Source: Lachnospiraceae bacterium UBA1258 (GTDB lineage: Bacteria > Bacillota > Clostridia > Lachnospirales > Lachnospiraceae). From it: a stretch of 53,945 nucleotides of DNA. The position numbers and the translations under genes are program-made. The stretch spans positions 6,063 through 60,007 of the forward strand of contig DBVS01000094.1 of the NCBI GenBank assembly GCA_002308235.1. Direction: 5' to 3'. Positions 42,302 through 50,833 of this stretch are shown in pieces (positions within the stretch are counted from its first letter, which is position 1; each line of letters begins with the position of its first letter). The notes beneath the pieces were generated by a model, which saw only the letters and a program-made list of their open reading frames with translations, was not told the origin of the DNA and ran no database searches.

Positions 42302-43669
42302 ATGACCGCAAACTCAAAAAAGAAGATTATTTTCTTTGTTATCCTGCTCTGTGTTCTTCTGGCGGGAGCCGTTACCTGCACCGTTTTGTATTTTAATAAA
42401 CAGCAGGAGGCAAATGACACTCAGGATAAAATCGAAAAACACGAAAAACAGCTTGAAAAGATAGAATCATTAAACAGAGATCTTGAAAAACTGACGGCTG
42501 AGGTTCAGACAACCGAAGATAATCTGTCGGCTCTGAAAGAATCCCTTTCCCAAGAAAAAAACATACCCGAGGCCGTGGAACCCGGTGACACACTGAAGGA
42601 TATGTATCTGATCGCCGACAATTATTCTTTTCACGCGAACGATAAGATAGTTACATACTACGAAACGCTTCTTAAGGGCAGCGAAATAAGTAAAGCATAT
42701 GATGAATATTTAAGATCCGTCTTTGAATATTCCCAACAGACAGATGCCGGAAAAAAACTGCTGAAAATGATATCCGCAGCCGACAATGTCGATCCTCCCA
42801 CCGAGGAAGGCAGGAAATTAAAGCAATTTATCCTGGCAAACAAGTCCGATTTTTCTCCCGGAAATGACTGTATGTTCCATTTAGTGGGCGACTCTCTTTA
42901 CTTTATGGGAACGGACAATATCATATTCGAAAAACCCAAGTATCCGACTGCCGGCAATTTGGGATCATCTATCATATATTTTGGTGGGTTTTTCCCTGAT
43001 TGGACCAAAACAGAAGGCATGTTTCTGTTGGCGTACATGCTCGCCGACCGTTCGGAAGATCTGGGCCTTAGTCTTGAAGATGTCATCGCAACATATGTGA
43101 CTCCGGAAATGATCAGAGTTGTCGATGACTCGAACAACTTTACCCGTGATTACGAGTATTATTATGACAATAACAGGACATACGACTTTTATGAGTTCCT
43201 TCATGAGTCTGTTACGGCGGAAGAAGCTGCAATCAATAAACTCTATCTGAAATTTGTCCATAAAGTCGCTCCCGATCTTACCCCCAATCTTGATGGCGGA
43301 GTTCCCGCCCTGTGGCAGCTTATGCTCGGGTACGTCGAGAACCATCCCGACGCTTCGTTTGCTTCCGAATTTATTTTTACGGGCCCCGATAATGATAAGA
43401 TCGCAGCTTTGGAAACTCAGATCAACGATGAATCCGCAAAACTGAAAAAACTTGATGCGGACCTTAAGGCGCTGAAGACAGAAGCCCAGGGATCCGAGTA
43501 CAAAGAAGACGTTAAGAAACTTCAGAAAAAGATCGACCGCTTAAATGATGATCAAGCATCGATATCGTCTGCGGCAAAAGTATTTATGATCGCAGCCATC
43601 GTATTTGCAGCCGTCTTTGTAATAAGCGGGATCATTTTCCCCATATCTCTTAAAAGATCAAAGCATTGA
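42302..43669 (+). CDS. Unknown protein with two membrane anchors and flanking coiled coils
   Basis: 455 residues from ATG 42302 (AAAGGA eight bases upstream; an upstream frame from 42251 has no site). The N-terminal membrane segment (about 8-30: IIFFVILLCVLLAGAVTCTV) is followed by a heptad-rich coiled coil (about 35-80). A soluble domain (about 85-375) is rich in aromatic and acidic residues, with GGFFPDWTKTEGMFLLAYML. A second coiled coil (about 385-425) leads to a C-terminal segment (AAKVFMIAAIVFAAVFVISG). No family recognised. It resembles in layout cell-division or wall scaffolds that span with both ends anchored. Divergent from uvrB and close to its LexA box. A terminator follows. Confidence 0.75.
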   Translation: MTANSKKKIIFFVILLCVLLAGAVTCTVLYFNKQQEANDTQDKIEKHEKQLEKIESLNRDLEKLTAEVQTTEDNLSALKESLSQEKNIPEAVEPGDTLKDMYLIADNYSFHANDKIVTYYETLLKGSEISKAYDEYLRSVFEYSQQTDAGKKLLKMISAADNVDPPTEEGRKLKQFILANKSDFSPGNDCMFHLVGDSLYFMGTDNIIFEKPKYPTAGNLGSSIIYFGGFFPDWTKTEGMFLLAYMLADRSEDLGLSLEDVIATYVTPEMIRVVDDSNNFTRDYEYYYDNNRTYDFYEFLHESVTAEEAAINKLYLKFVHKVAPDLTPNLDGGVPALWQLMLGYVENHPDASFASEFIFTGPDNDKIAALETQINDESAKLKKLDADLKALKTEAQGSEYKEDVKKLQKKIDRLNDDQASISSAAKVFMIAAIVFAAVFVISGIIFPISLKRSKH

Positions 43670-43680
43670 CCCCAAACACA

Positions 43681-43712
43681 AATCCCCGCGTACTCTGCGC
43701 GGGGATTCTTTT
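43681..43712. terminator. Bidirectional terminator
   Basis: A 10-bp perfect stem AATCCCCGCG/CGCGGGGATT, a 7-base loop, T-rich run on the right. It ends both the 42302 gene and the long leftward operon. Confidence 0.88.
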
Positions 43713-43741
43713 ATTCTCTGTATACGTTTCTTTTTCAGGAC

Positions 43742-45199
43742 CTAGAAGGCTCCGTCGGCAGCCATCTCGTTTAGCACCAGTTCCGCCCTCTCAAAATCGT
43801 TGAGTCTGGGCACCAATTCACCGTTTGTGAGCATGTAACGCTCCGCACCTTTACCAAGAATAAGCACCGTGTCACCGGGCTTGGCGTCATGAATTGCCTT
43901 GGTGATGGCTTCGTCGCGATCTACGATAAGCTCATAATTGTGAGCCTCGGGAACCGTAGAAACCATGGTCTCCACCAGCATCTGCGGGTCTTCGTAGCGG
44001 GCGTCCTCTATGGTGAAATAGTTGTAATCCGCAATAGCTGTGCAATACTCGGCCATGTCGGTCCGTCTGTGAATATCTCTGGATCCGCCGGCACCCACAA
44101 CTACCCTGAGCACACCGTCCGTGAGGGTTGATTTTATGTATTCCATCAGGTTCTTGACCGCATTGGCGGTGTGGGCGTAATCCACGATGACCCTGAAGGG
44201 CTGTCCAAGATCGATAACCGACTGTCTTGCTTCCACGGGCTTAAGTTTTGAAACACATTCGACGAGCTTCTCCACCGGGATTCCGAAGTGGTTGAGAGTG
44301 ACGATCACAGCCATCAGGTTATAAACGTTAAAAAGTCCCGAAAGATTGCACTTTACTTCATGCCTTCCCAGTTTCCCGTTCATTACAAAGAAAAGGTCAC
44401 TGTACTTTACATCTATGTCGGTGGCGTACACGTCTGCGCTTTTATCTTCAATTCCGTAGGTTACCACGGGGGCATTTGCTTTTTCTTTAAAAAGACCCGA
44501 GTATTTATCGTCGGCGTTTATTACGCAGATCCCGTCGGGTTTGGTATATTCCATGAGCTTTGCTTTGGCGGCACCGTAATTTTCCATGGTCTTAAAGATA
44601 TCAAGGGCGTCTCTCGAAAGATTGGTAAAGATTGCCGCGTCAAAGTTTACTCCGAGGAGTTTCCCCGTGCCGAGCCTCTCTCCCGAAGCCTCCATGGAAG
44701 CAAAGGAGCATCCGTCCTTCGCAAAACCGTCAAAGGCTTTGAAAAGATCCGCGGGCAGGGGTGTCGTATATTCACAGTCCATGGAAAAGCCCGAAGAAAA
44801 AACACCGTTGGTGCCGATGTATCCTGCTTTCTCTGAAAGCATGTTAAGGATCTGATACATCATATCAGCGGTGGTGGTCTTCCCGTCGGTACCCGTTACT
44901 CCGATAAGTTTAAGCTTGGAAAGGGGATCTTGGTACAAACGATTAAGAGCCTCGTTAAAGGCTCTGTCGGTGTTGTCTGTGACTATTTGGGGAACCGTGA
45001 TCCCATCGATACGGTGCCTGCAAAGAATTGCGGAAGCACCGTTCTTTACTGCGCTCGCGGCATACTTGTGCCCGTCAACCGTTAGGCCTTCGATGCAAAC
45101 AAACAGAGTGCCCTCGTGCGCTTCCCTGGAATCGTCGGTTATGTGGGTTATCTCCGTGTCGTATGGACACGGGATGATTTCAGATAATTTCATTTTCAA
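43742..45199 (-). CDS. Divergent MurE-like UDP-MurNAc-peptide ligase
   Basis: 485 residues, Mur ligase fold. The P-loop is GTDGKTTT (103-110, usually GTNGKTT); substrate-binding TDDSREAHEGTLFV is near 21 and YTTPLPADL near 144. Deviations from housekeeping MurE: DHLD is DALD (197-200), MEVSSHAL is MEASGERL, the meso-diaminopimelate specificity motif DNPR is EDAR (398-401), and GKGHE is GKGAER. Catalysis looks possible, but the amino acid added is probably not meso-diaminopimelate. AAAGGG lies before ATG. It is the last gene of the ftsX-to-murE-like operon, 58 bases after the aminotransferase gene. A housekeeping murE should exist elsewhere in the genome. An alternative is a ligase for a secondary metabolite. 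Confidence 0.85.
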   Translation of the reverse strand: MKMKLSEIIPCPYDTEITHITDDSREAHEGTLFVCIEGLTVDGHKYAASAVKNGASAILCRHRIDGITVPQIVTDNTDRAFNEALNRLYQDPLSKLKLIGVTGTDGKTTTADMMYQILNMLSEKAGYIGTNGVFSSGFSMDCEYTTPLPADLFKAFDGFAKDGCSFASMEASGERLGTGKLLGVNFDAAIFTNLSRDALDIFKTMENYGAAKAKLMEYTKPDGICVINADDKYSGLFKEKANAPVVTYGIEDKSADVYATDIDVKYSDLFFVMNGKLGRHEVKCNLSGLFNVYNLMAVIVTLNHFGIPVEKLVECVSKLKPVEARQSVIDLGQPFRVIVDYAHTANAVKNLMEYIKSTLTDGVLRVVVGAGGSRDIHRRTDMAEYCTAIADYNYFTIEDARYEDPQMLVETMVSTVPEAHNYELIVDRDEAITKAIHDAKPGDTVLILGKGAERYMLTNGELVPRLNDFERAELVLNEMAADGAF

Positions 45200-45211
45200 C
45201 CCTTTTTCAAA

Positions 45212-45246
45212 ATCCTTCGCCTCGCTTACGCTCGCTCAGGATGACA
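45212..45246. repeat. REP-like palindromic element
   Basis: Between the aminotransferase and MurE-like genes: ATCCTTCGCCTCGC (45212-45225) continuing through CTCAGGATGACA (45235-45246). This ATCCT...AGGAT type sequence recurs in many bacterial genomes as a repetitive intergenic palindrome. Only one copy was seen in this window. Confidence 0.55.
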
Positions 45247-45257
45247 CTGTCAATACT

Positions 45258-46526
45258 TTACTTCAATACTTCTTTCGTTGCCTCAAGAATGATGTTTAAG
45301 CCCTTCAAAAGTTCTTCGTCGGTGATGGTAAGGGGAGGAAGCAGCTTTACGACCGAATCACCGCGGCCTGCGCGCTCAATGATCATTTTCTTTTCAAAGC
45401 ACTTGTCCGCAATCTTGTGTGCGATCTCTCCGCCGTTTTCAAGGGCGCCGAAATCAACGCCCCAGATAAGACCGATACCCCTTAAGGAAATCTTGGAATT
45501 CAAAGGAAGAAGGTTCTTTTCGAAGAAGTCCTTTACGATATCGCCCTTTCTGCGAACATCGGCATTAAGGTCGTGATTTACATTGTATTCGATGGCTTTC
45601 TTTGCGGCCACAAAAGCAACCTGATTACCGCGGAAGGTTCCGTTGTGCTCTGCGGGCTTCCAGATATCCAGTTCGTCCCTGATAAGAAGGAGAGACATGG
45701 GGAAACCGTAGCCGCCGATGGATTTGCTCAAAGTAACCATGTCAGGCTTGATCCCGGCTCTTTCGAAGGAGAAGAAAGTACCGGTTCTGGAGCAGCCTAC
45801 CTGAATATCATCAACAACAAGCAAAATGTCGTTATCCCGGCAAAGCTTTTCAAGTCTCTTGAGCCACTCAACGCTGGCAACATAGATTCCGCCCTCTGCC
45901 TGAACAGTTTCAACTACAACCGCTGCGGGCTTTTCGATACCGGAATGGTCGTCCAGCAGGATGTTCTCAAGATAGTCTATGGAGTCGATCTTGGTGTGAA
46001 GTCCGCTTTCGTAGGGGATGAAAGTCACATTGTCAAGAGAAACTCCCGCACCGTCACGGCTGGTCCTGTCCGTGGTAAGAGCAAGGCTTCCCAGTGTCAT
46101 TCCGTGGAAAGCACCCATGAATGCTATGATGTTTGAACGCTTTTTATTCTTGCGACAAAGCTTGAGAGCCGCTTCAACGGCGTTGGTTCCCGTGGAACCG
46201 CAGAACATGATCCTGTACTTAAGATCTCTCTTGTCAAGGATCTGAGTCCTGAAGGTCTCGATGAATTCAGCCTTTGCCTCTGTATACATATCCATTGCGT
46301 GGGAAATGTAGTCGCCTGCAAGATAGTCGATGACCGCACCCTTGATCTCGTCATTGTTGTGGCCGTAGTTAAGTGCGCCGCAGCCTGCAAGGAAATCAAG
46401 ATATCCGTTGCCCTCTCCGTCGTAAATGTAAGAGCCTTTTGCTTTTTCAAATACTACGGGATACTTGCGGCAATAAGAACGCACGCAGGATTCGTTTTCT
46501 TCAAATACTGATATAGGTTTACTCAT
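45258..46526 (-). CDS. Diaminobutyrate-2-oxoglutarate aminotransferase (EctB type)
   Basis: 422 residues from ATG 46526; the ATG at 46532 is too close to its ribosome-binding site. PLP-dependent class III aminotransferase. The EctB-branch signatures are strong: RIMFCGSTGTNAVEAALKLC, AFHGMTLGSLALT, DDIQVGCSRTG (PLP-binding Asp), TLSKSIGGYGFPMSL (Lys about 268 from this start), and EHNGTFRGNQ. It should make L-2,4-diaminobutyrate from aspartate semialdehyde. The ectoine enzymes EctA and EctC are not nearby, so the diaminobutyrate probably feeds the adjacent ligases. It lies 15 bases after the asparagine synthase gene. Confidence 0.92.
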   Translation of the reverse strand: MSKPISVFEENESCVRSYCRKYPVVFEKAKGSYIYDGEGNGYLDFLAGCGALNYGHNNDEIKGAVIDYLAGDYISHAMDMYTEAKAEFIETFRTQILDKRDLKYRIMFCGSTGTNAVEAALKLCRKNKKRSNIIAFMGAFHGMTLGSLALTTDRTSRDGAGVSLDNVTFIPYESGLHTKIDSIDYLENILLDDHSGIEKPAAVVVETVQAEGGIYVASVEWLKRLEKLCRDNDILLVVDDIQVGCSRTGTFFSFERAGIKPDMVTLSKSIGGYGFPMSLLLIRDELDIWKPAEHNGTFRGNQVAFVAAKKAIEYNVNHDLNADVRRKGDIVKDFFEKNLLPLNSKISLRGIGLIWGVDFGALENGGEIAHKIADKCFEKKMIIERAGRGDSVVKLLPPLTITDEELLKGLNIILEATKEVLK

Positions 46527-46541
46527 AATCATACCCCTTTT

Positions 46542-48404
46542 CTATACGTACGAAGGCTTTGCGGGCACTTCGTTCTTGATAAAGTATATTTCGTACCAGA
46601 TAAGGAAAGCGTAGACGGTATAGATCTTTCTGCCGAAATTCCACTTTCCGTTCTTGTGGTCATTCAAAAGTTTCATGAGTTCGGCGGTGTTGAAGAATTC
46701 GCTGACCCATTCTTTTTCGAACATGGACTTAACCTGCTCGTACCAGCGGTCCTCCTTGATCCAGTCCTTGAAGGGAACAAGAAAGCCGAGTTTCTTACGC
46801 TTCGCCCATTCCTCGGGAATGGTCTTGTTGGCGGCCTTTCTGAAGGCATATTTGGTTATATAGTCGTGAATGATGTATTTAAGCGGTATCTCTTCGCTGA
46901 CCTTGAAAACTTCCCTGTCAAGGAAAGGAACCCTGAGTTCCAGTGAATTTGCCATGGTCATCTTGTCTGCCTTAAGAAGGATGTCGTAAGGAAGCCACAG
47001 GTTCATGTCGAGGTACATCTTCTGCAAAAGTTCGGGCTTTCCTTTGATCTCCGCATATCTGAAGGCGGTGACTTCCTCGTAGCGTTTGCCGTTACGGTAA
47101 GCGGGTTTAAGGAGCTTGTCCGCTTCTTCGTTGTTCATGATAAAGGCCTGGCCGATGTAGGATTCCTCCAGTTTGGAGCCTGCCTTTATCAGGAAATGTC
47201 TGCCCTTCATGTTGGGAAGCCTTTCCGCAACAGCCTTCACTCCCCGTCTGAACCAGAAAGGAAGCTTTTTATATTTGGCGTATTCCGGAGGTGTCTCGTA
47301 CTCGTAATATCCGCCGAAAAGTTCGTCCGCACCCTCGCCGGAAAGCACTACCTTAACCTCTTTGCTTGCCATATTGGCAAGGTAATAAAGAGGAACCGCC
47401 GAAAGGTTCGCGTGAGGCTCGTCCGAATGATACTGCACCGTGGGAAGTATATCAAAGAACATCTCCGGTGTAATGTGCTTGCGGGTGTGCTTCATGTGGA
47501 GGATCTCGCAAAGGTCGTGAGCATCCGCGGTTTCATCGAAGCCGCCGGCCTGCTCGAAGCCTACGGTAAATGCTTTATCCACATTTGCATTGGCAACGAT
47601 ATAGCTTGAATCCACACCGCTTGAAAGAAATGCACCGACTTCAACGTCACTGATCTTGTGATACTCGATACTTTCCTTCATGACTTTGTTAATCTTCTCG
47701 ACACAGGTGTCAAGATCGTCGTCGTTGTTGCGATAGTCGATCTTGAAGTACTGTCTTATGGACATTTTCCCGTCCTTGAAGGTAAAGCAGTGACCGGGAT
47801 TTAACTTGTGCACGTCAACAAAGAAAGAGTCCGTCGGAACCGAATACTGGAACATGAGGTAAGTCTTGAGGGCGTCCTTGTTAAGCTCTTTCTTGAAGTT
47901 GGGATGTCTTAAAAATGCCTTGATCTCGGAACCGTACATAAAAAGATTCTCGCCCGTGTAATAGTAAAAGGGCTTGATCCCGAAGGGGTCTCTGGCGCCG
48001 AAAAGTTCTTTGTTCACGCTGTCCCAGATAACAAAGGCAAACATTCCCCTTAACTTTTCAACGATTGCTTTGCCGTACTCCTCAAAGCCGTGAACGATAA
48101 CTTCGGTATCGGAGTTGGTGGCAAAAACGTGACCCTTGGAAATGAGTTCTTCACGTAATTCTTTATAGTTGTAAATCTCGCCGTTAAAGTTGATGGCGAG
48201 GGTCTTGGTCTCGTTAAACAGCGGCTGGTTTCCGAGGCTTAAGTCGATGATGCTCAGGCGTCTGAAGCCCATGGCAATACTGTCATCCACATAAAAACCT
48301 TCACCGTCGGGGCCTCTGTGCTTTATGGTGTCTCCCATTTCCCTGATAATGGGATTTTTCTCTTCAACGGAGAGTCCGTCAATAAAACCGGCAAATCCGC
48401 ACAT
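46542..48404 (-). CDS. asnB: Glutamine-hydrolysing asparagine synthase family protein
   Basis: 620 residues. N-terminal class II glutaminase (Cys2 in MCGFAGFI, then IKHRGPDGEGFY, INFNGEIYNY and TNSDTEVIVHG). C-terminal PPi-loop synthetase domain (AFLSSGVDSSYIVANA with SGGxDS-like loop; LSGEGADELFGGYYEYETPP). Members of this family make free asparagine but also amidate cell-wall residues: AsnB amidates diaminopimelate in Bacillus, LtsA does the same in Corynebacterium, and AsnH amidates the D-Asp cross-bridge in Lactococcus. The D-aspartate-ligase-like gene upstream makes a wall role attractive. GAGG lies before ATG. Fifteen bases separate it from the ATP-grasp gene. Confidence 0.92.
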   Translation of the reverse strand: MCGFAGFIDGLSVEEKNPIIREMGDTIKHRGPDGEGFYVDDSIAMGFRRLSIIDLSLGNQPLFNETKTLAINFNGEIYNYKELREELISKGHVFATNSDTEVIVHGFEEYGKAIVEKLRGMFAFVIWDSVNKELFGARDPFGIKPFYYYTGENLFMYGSEIKAFLRHPNFKKELNKDALKTYLMFQYSVPTDSFFVDVHKLNPGHCFTFKDGKMSIRQYFKIDYRNNDDDLDTCVEKINKVMKESIEYHKISDVEVGAFLSSGVDSSYIVANANVDKAFTVGFEQAGGFDETADAHDLCEILHMKHTRKHITPEMFFDILPTVQYHSDEPHANLSAVPLYYLANMASKEVKVVLSGEGADELFGGYYEYETPPEYAKYKKLPFWFRRGVKAVAERLPNMKGRHFLIKAGSKLEESYIGQAFIMNNEEADKLLKPAYRNGKRYEEVTAFRYAEIKGKPELLQKMYLDMNLWLPYDILLKADKMTMANSLELRVPFLDREVFKVSEEIPLKYIIHDYITKYAFRKAANKTIPEEWAKRKKLGFLVPFKDWIKEDRWYEQVKSMFEKEWVSEFFNTAELMKLLNDHKNGKWNFGRKIYTVYAFLIWYEIYFIKNEVPAKPSYV

Positions 48405-48419
48405 GAATAATTCCTCACT

Positions 48420-49646
48420 TTAAATCGTGTTTTTGTTTATCTTATATTTCTTGCGGTAATTCCAGGCACGGAGCACCAGATAGAAACGGTGCTTTATGGA
48501 CTTATCGCCTCTGTATCTCAAAGGATCCACTTTCTTTCGCTCTCGCCAAAGCTTAAGAGCTTCTTTCTTGTAGGCCTCGTTTGAGATATATTTCTTTATA
48601 ACGGCCTTGGGTACCATGGAAAGAAGCACTTCTTTTTCAAGAAGCACGAAATCCCTTTCAATGTTGTCAAAGACGTCTTCCACAAGATAGCCTATAAGAT
48701 TGTGTCCGAGAGCCGCAAGATAGTAACTTGAGCGGGCCTGTCTCGGATTTATTTCCATGACCTTGAAGGTCCCGGTGCTTTCGTCGTATTTAAGATCGAA
48801 TTCGCAGAAGCCCGTGTAGTGGATGCTTTCAAGGAATTTCTTAAGCTTCTCCACGGTTTCTTTGGTGTTTCCGAACTGGTTGTAGCCGTTGATCAGAACG
48901 GTGCAGTTTCCGATGGCGGAAGGCCCGTGCTCCTGAAGTCCTATCTGGGCGAAGGAAGCAAGTTCCGCTTTACCGTTCTTGTTGCAGTAAAAGACGGCGT
49001 CAAAGAGCCTTGAATCGTCCCCGGGTATGAATTCCTGAACGATAAGGGTGTCCCTATAGCCCGCAGCCTTGACCTTATTTATGAAATTAACGGTGTTGTC
49101 GGGAGTCGTTGCCTTAAAGACCTTGGGCTGGCCTTCAAACCTGTGCTTGCCGTATTCTATGGCATTGCTGGGCTTAACGATAAGCGGGTAGCGAATGTCG
49201 ATGGGCAGAGGCGCGGTTTCTTTTTCCATGCAATCATAATACAGCGTGCGGGGAAAATCCAAGCCCGATTTTTCATAAGTTTTATAGAATTTTTCCTTAA
49301 CAAGAAAGCTGTCCACGATCTCGTAAGAGGGACAGTTAAAGACAAAGTACGGTTTTAAAGCCTCGGCGTTCTCCGTAAGGAGTCTCACGTAAACGTCGTG
49401 GCAGGGGATAAGAAGCGTCTTTCCCTGATCTATGTGGTTCCGGCCGTATTCGGTAAGAGCCTTTACAAAGCCTTCCTTCGTGCGAAGGTCGCTGTGATAT
49501 TCGATGTTAACTATGGATGAATACTGGGTGAATCTGATGGGCTCCGTGGCGATCACATCCACGGGCTCGCCGTATTTTTCATGGCAGCATCTGGCCATGT
49601 AATACACGTTCATGTCAGAGCCCAGTAAGGCTATGTTCCTTTGCAT
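48420..49646 (-). CDS. ATP-grasp ligase of the D-aspartate ligase (AslFm) type
   Basis: 408 residues. The N-terminal NIALLGSDMNVYYMARCCHE resembles the opening of Enterococcus faecium AslFm, which attaches D-Asp to the Lys side chain of peptidoglycan precursors. ATP-grasp features: LIVKPSNAIEY, DTLIVQEFIPGDDSRL, then CEFDLKYDESTG and MEINPRQARSSYYLAALG with the metal-binding Glu-x-Asn. The last 80 residues are basic (KEALKLWRERKKVDPLRYRG), which could hold it at the membrane. No membrane segment. AGGAG precedes ATG. Eight bases follow the racemase-like gene. The acceptor and amino acid are not proven; D-Asp, D-Asn or D-diaminobutyrate are the candidates. Confidence 0.87.
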   Translation of the reverse strand: MQRNIALLGSDMNVYYMARCCHEKYGEPVDVIATEPIRFTQYSSIVNIEYHSDLRTKEGFVKALTEYGRNHIDQGKTLLIPCHDVYVRLLTENAEALKPYFVFNCPSYEIVDSFLVKEKFYKTYEKSGLDFPRTLYYDCMEKETAPLPIDIRYPLIVKPSNAIEYGKHRFEGQPKVFKATTPDNTVNFINKVKAAGYRDTLIVQEFIPGDDSRLFDAVFYCNKNGKAELASFAQIGLQEHGPSAIGNCTVLINGYNQFGNTKETVEKLKKFLESIHYTGFCEFDLKYDESTGTFKVMEINPRQARSSYYLAALGHNLIGYLVEDVFDNIERDFVLLEKEVLLSMVPKAVIKKYISNEAYKKEALKLWRERKKVDPLRYRGDKSIKHRFYLVLRAWNYRKKYKINKNTI

Positions 49647-49654
49647 AATCTCTC

Positions 49655-50821
49655 CTATTCAACATATATACGCGGTATGGAGGAGTCAATTCCCGTCATT
49701 ACCTCGTACATGGTGGTGCCGATATGGGTGGTGACCGAAACGATGGGCACGTCACCGCCGATGACGGTTACAAGGTCACCCTTCTTAACCGTATCGTTTG
49801 CAAGCACCTGGCACATATTCATGCCTACTTCGCCTATTATGGGGCAACGCTTGCCGTTTATCGCAACAAAGCTGCCCGTTCTTCTTCTGTCTATTCCGTC
49901 GGCGTAGCCGATATCTATGGTCGCGATGATCTCATTTCCCGCGGCTCTGTGGAAAAGTCCGTAACCTACGTACTCTCCCGCCTTTGCGGTCTTAACCTGA
50001 AGTACTTTGGTATATAACTTAAAGGCCTTTTTGACATCATATTCCACGATGGGCTTGCAGGGTTCCACGGAATTCCTGCGGTTGTGATTCTCCCGCTGGA
50101 GCTTGCGGATTTTACCCTTTAAGGTATCGGGGAAATCGTGGACGGTGGTAAATCCGTAGAGGGCAATTCCGATTCTGGCACCGTTTGCATATGCGGGGGT
50201 ATCATGAAGAATCACCGTCTGAGTCTTATCAAGATGCACCATGGGAACATCCGACAGATTCACGTCCTCCGTAAGATATTCAAAACGTGTCCTGTTCTTT
50301 GCGTATTCCGTATCCTGAATTCCCGAAGTGTGGAAATGGGAAAAGATACCTTCGAGAGTCAGGTTCTCGTTCTTGCGGATCTCCGCAACCACGCGGTTGA
50401 TTTCTTCCCTGTCCTTAAAGCCCAGTCGGTTCATGCCGCAGTCGATCTTAAGCTGGATTTTAAGCTTTAAACCGCTTAAGGAAGCTTCCTTGAAAGTATC
50501 GATATCGGAAATGCACACAGAGATGTTGTTTTCCGAGCATATCTTTAAATAATCCGATTCCACCGGCTCAAGCATAATAACAGGAAGGTTTTTCTCGTAC
50601 TCTCTGACCGCCATGGCTTCGGAAAGTCTGGCAACGGCAAAAGCATTGATGCCCCCGCGTATCATGGCGGGAATCACGCCGTAACCGTGTCCGTAGGCAT
50701 TCCCCTTTACAACCGCAATGTTGTATTTGTGAGGGAAAGCTTCACACATAAGACGGGCATTATGCTCGATAATGCCGTTATTTATTTCAACATAAGCACT
50801 TCCGTTAAGGCTTCCGGTCAT
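49655..50821 (-). CDS. Alanine racemase family protein with atypical active site
   Basis: 388 residues, PLP TIM-barrel plus C-terminal beta domain. The PLP lysine is Lys39 in AVVKGNAYGHG (usually KADAYGHG), DCGMNRLG holds the Arg, and the catalytic Tyr287 is in YVGYGLFH. Differences from housekeeping Alr: HLDKTQTV replaces the HxANSAA phosphate-binding motif, an insertion of about 30 residues lies around 225-260, and GEVGMNMCQV replaces GRVxMDQ. Such changes suggest a substrate other than alanine (Ser, Asp or 2,4-diaminobutyrate) or a modified role. AAAGGAG seven bases before ATG. Twelve bases after the S41 protease gene. Confidence 0.88.
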   Translation of the reverse strand: MTGSLNGSAYVEINNGIIEHNARLMCEAFPHKYNIAVVKGNAYGHGYGVIPAMIRGGINAFAVARLSEAMAVREYEKNLPVIMLEPVESDYLKICSENNISVCISDIDTFKEASLSGLKLKIQLKIDCGMNRLGFKDREEINRVVAEIRKNENLTLEGIFSHFHTSGIQDTEYAKNRTRFEYLTEDVNLSDVPMVHLDKTQTVILHDTPAYANGARIGIALYGFTTVHDFPDTLKGKIRKLQRENHNRRNSVEPCKPIVEYDVKKAFKLYTKVLQVKTAKAGEYVGYGLFHRAAGNEIIATIDIGYADGIDRRRTGSFVAINGKRCPIIGEVGMNMCQVLANDTVKKGDLVTVIGGDVPIVSVTTHIGTTMYEVMTGIDSSIPRIYVE

Positions 50822-50833
50822 TTGCCGTCTCCT

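Noticed and set aside
45258..46526. Ectoine biosynthesis
   Set aside because: EctB is the only ectoine-pathway enzyme present. EctA and EctC are absent, and the neighbours are ligases and a racemase.
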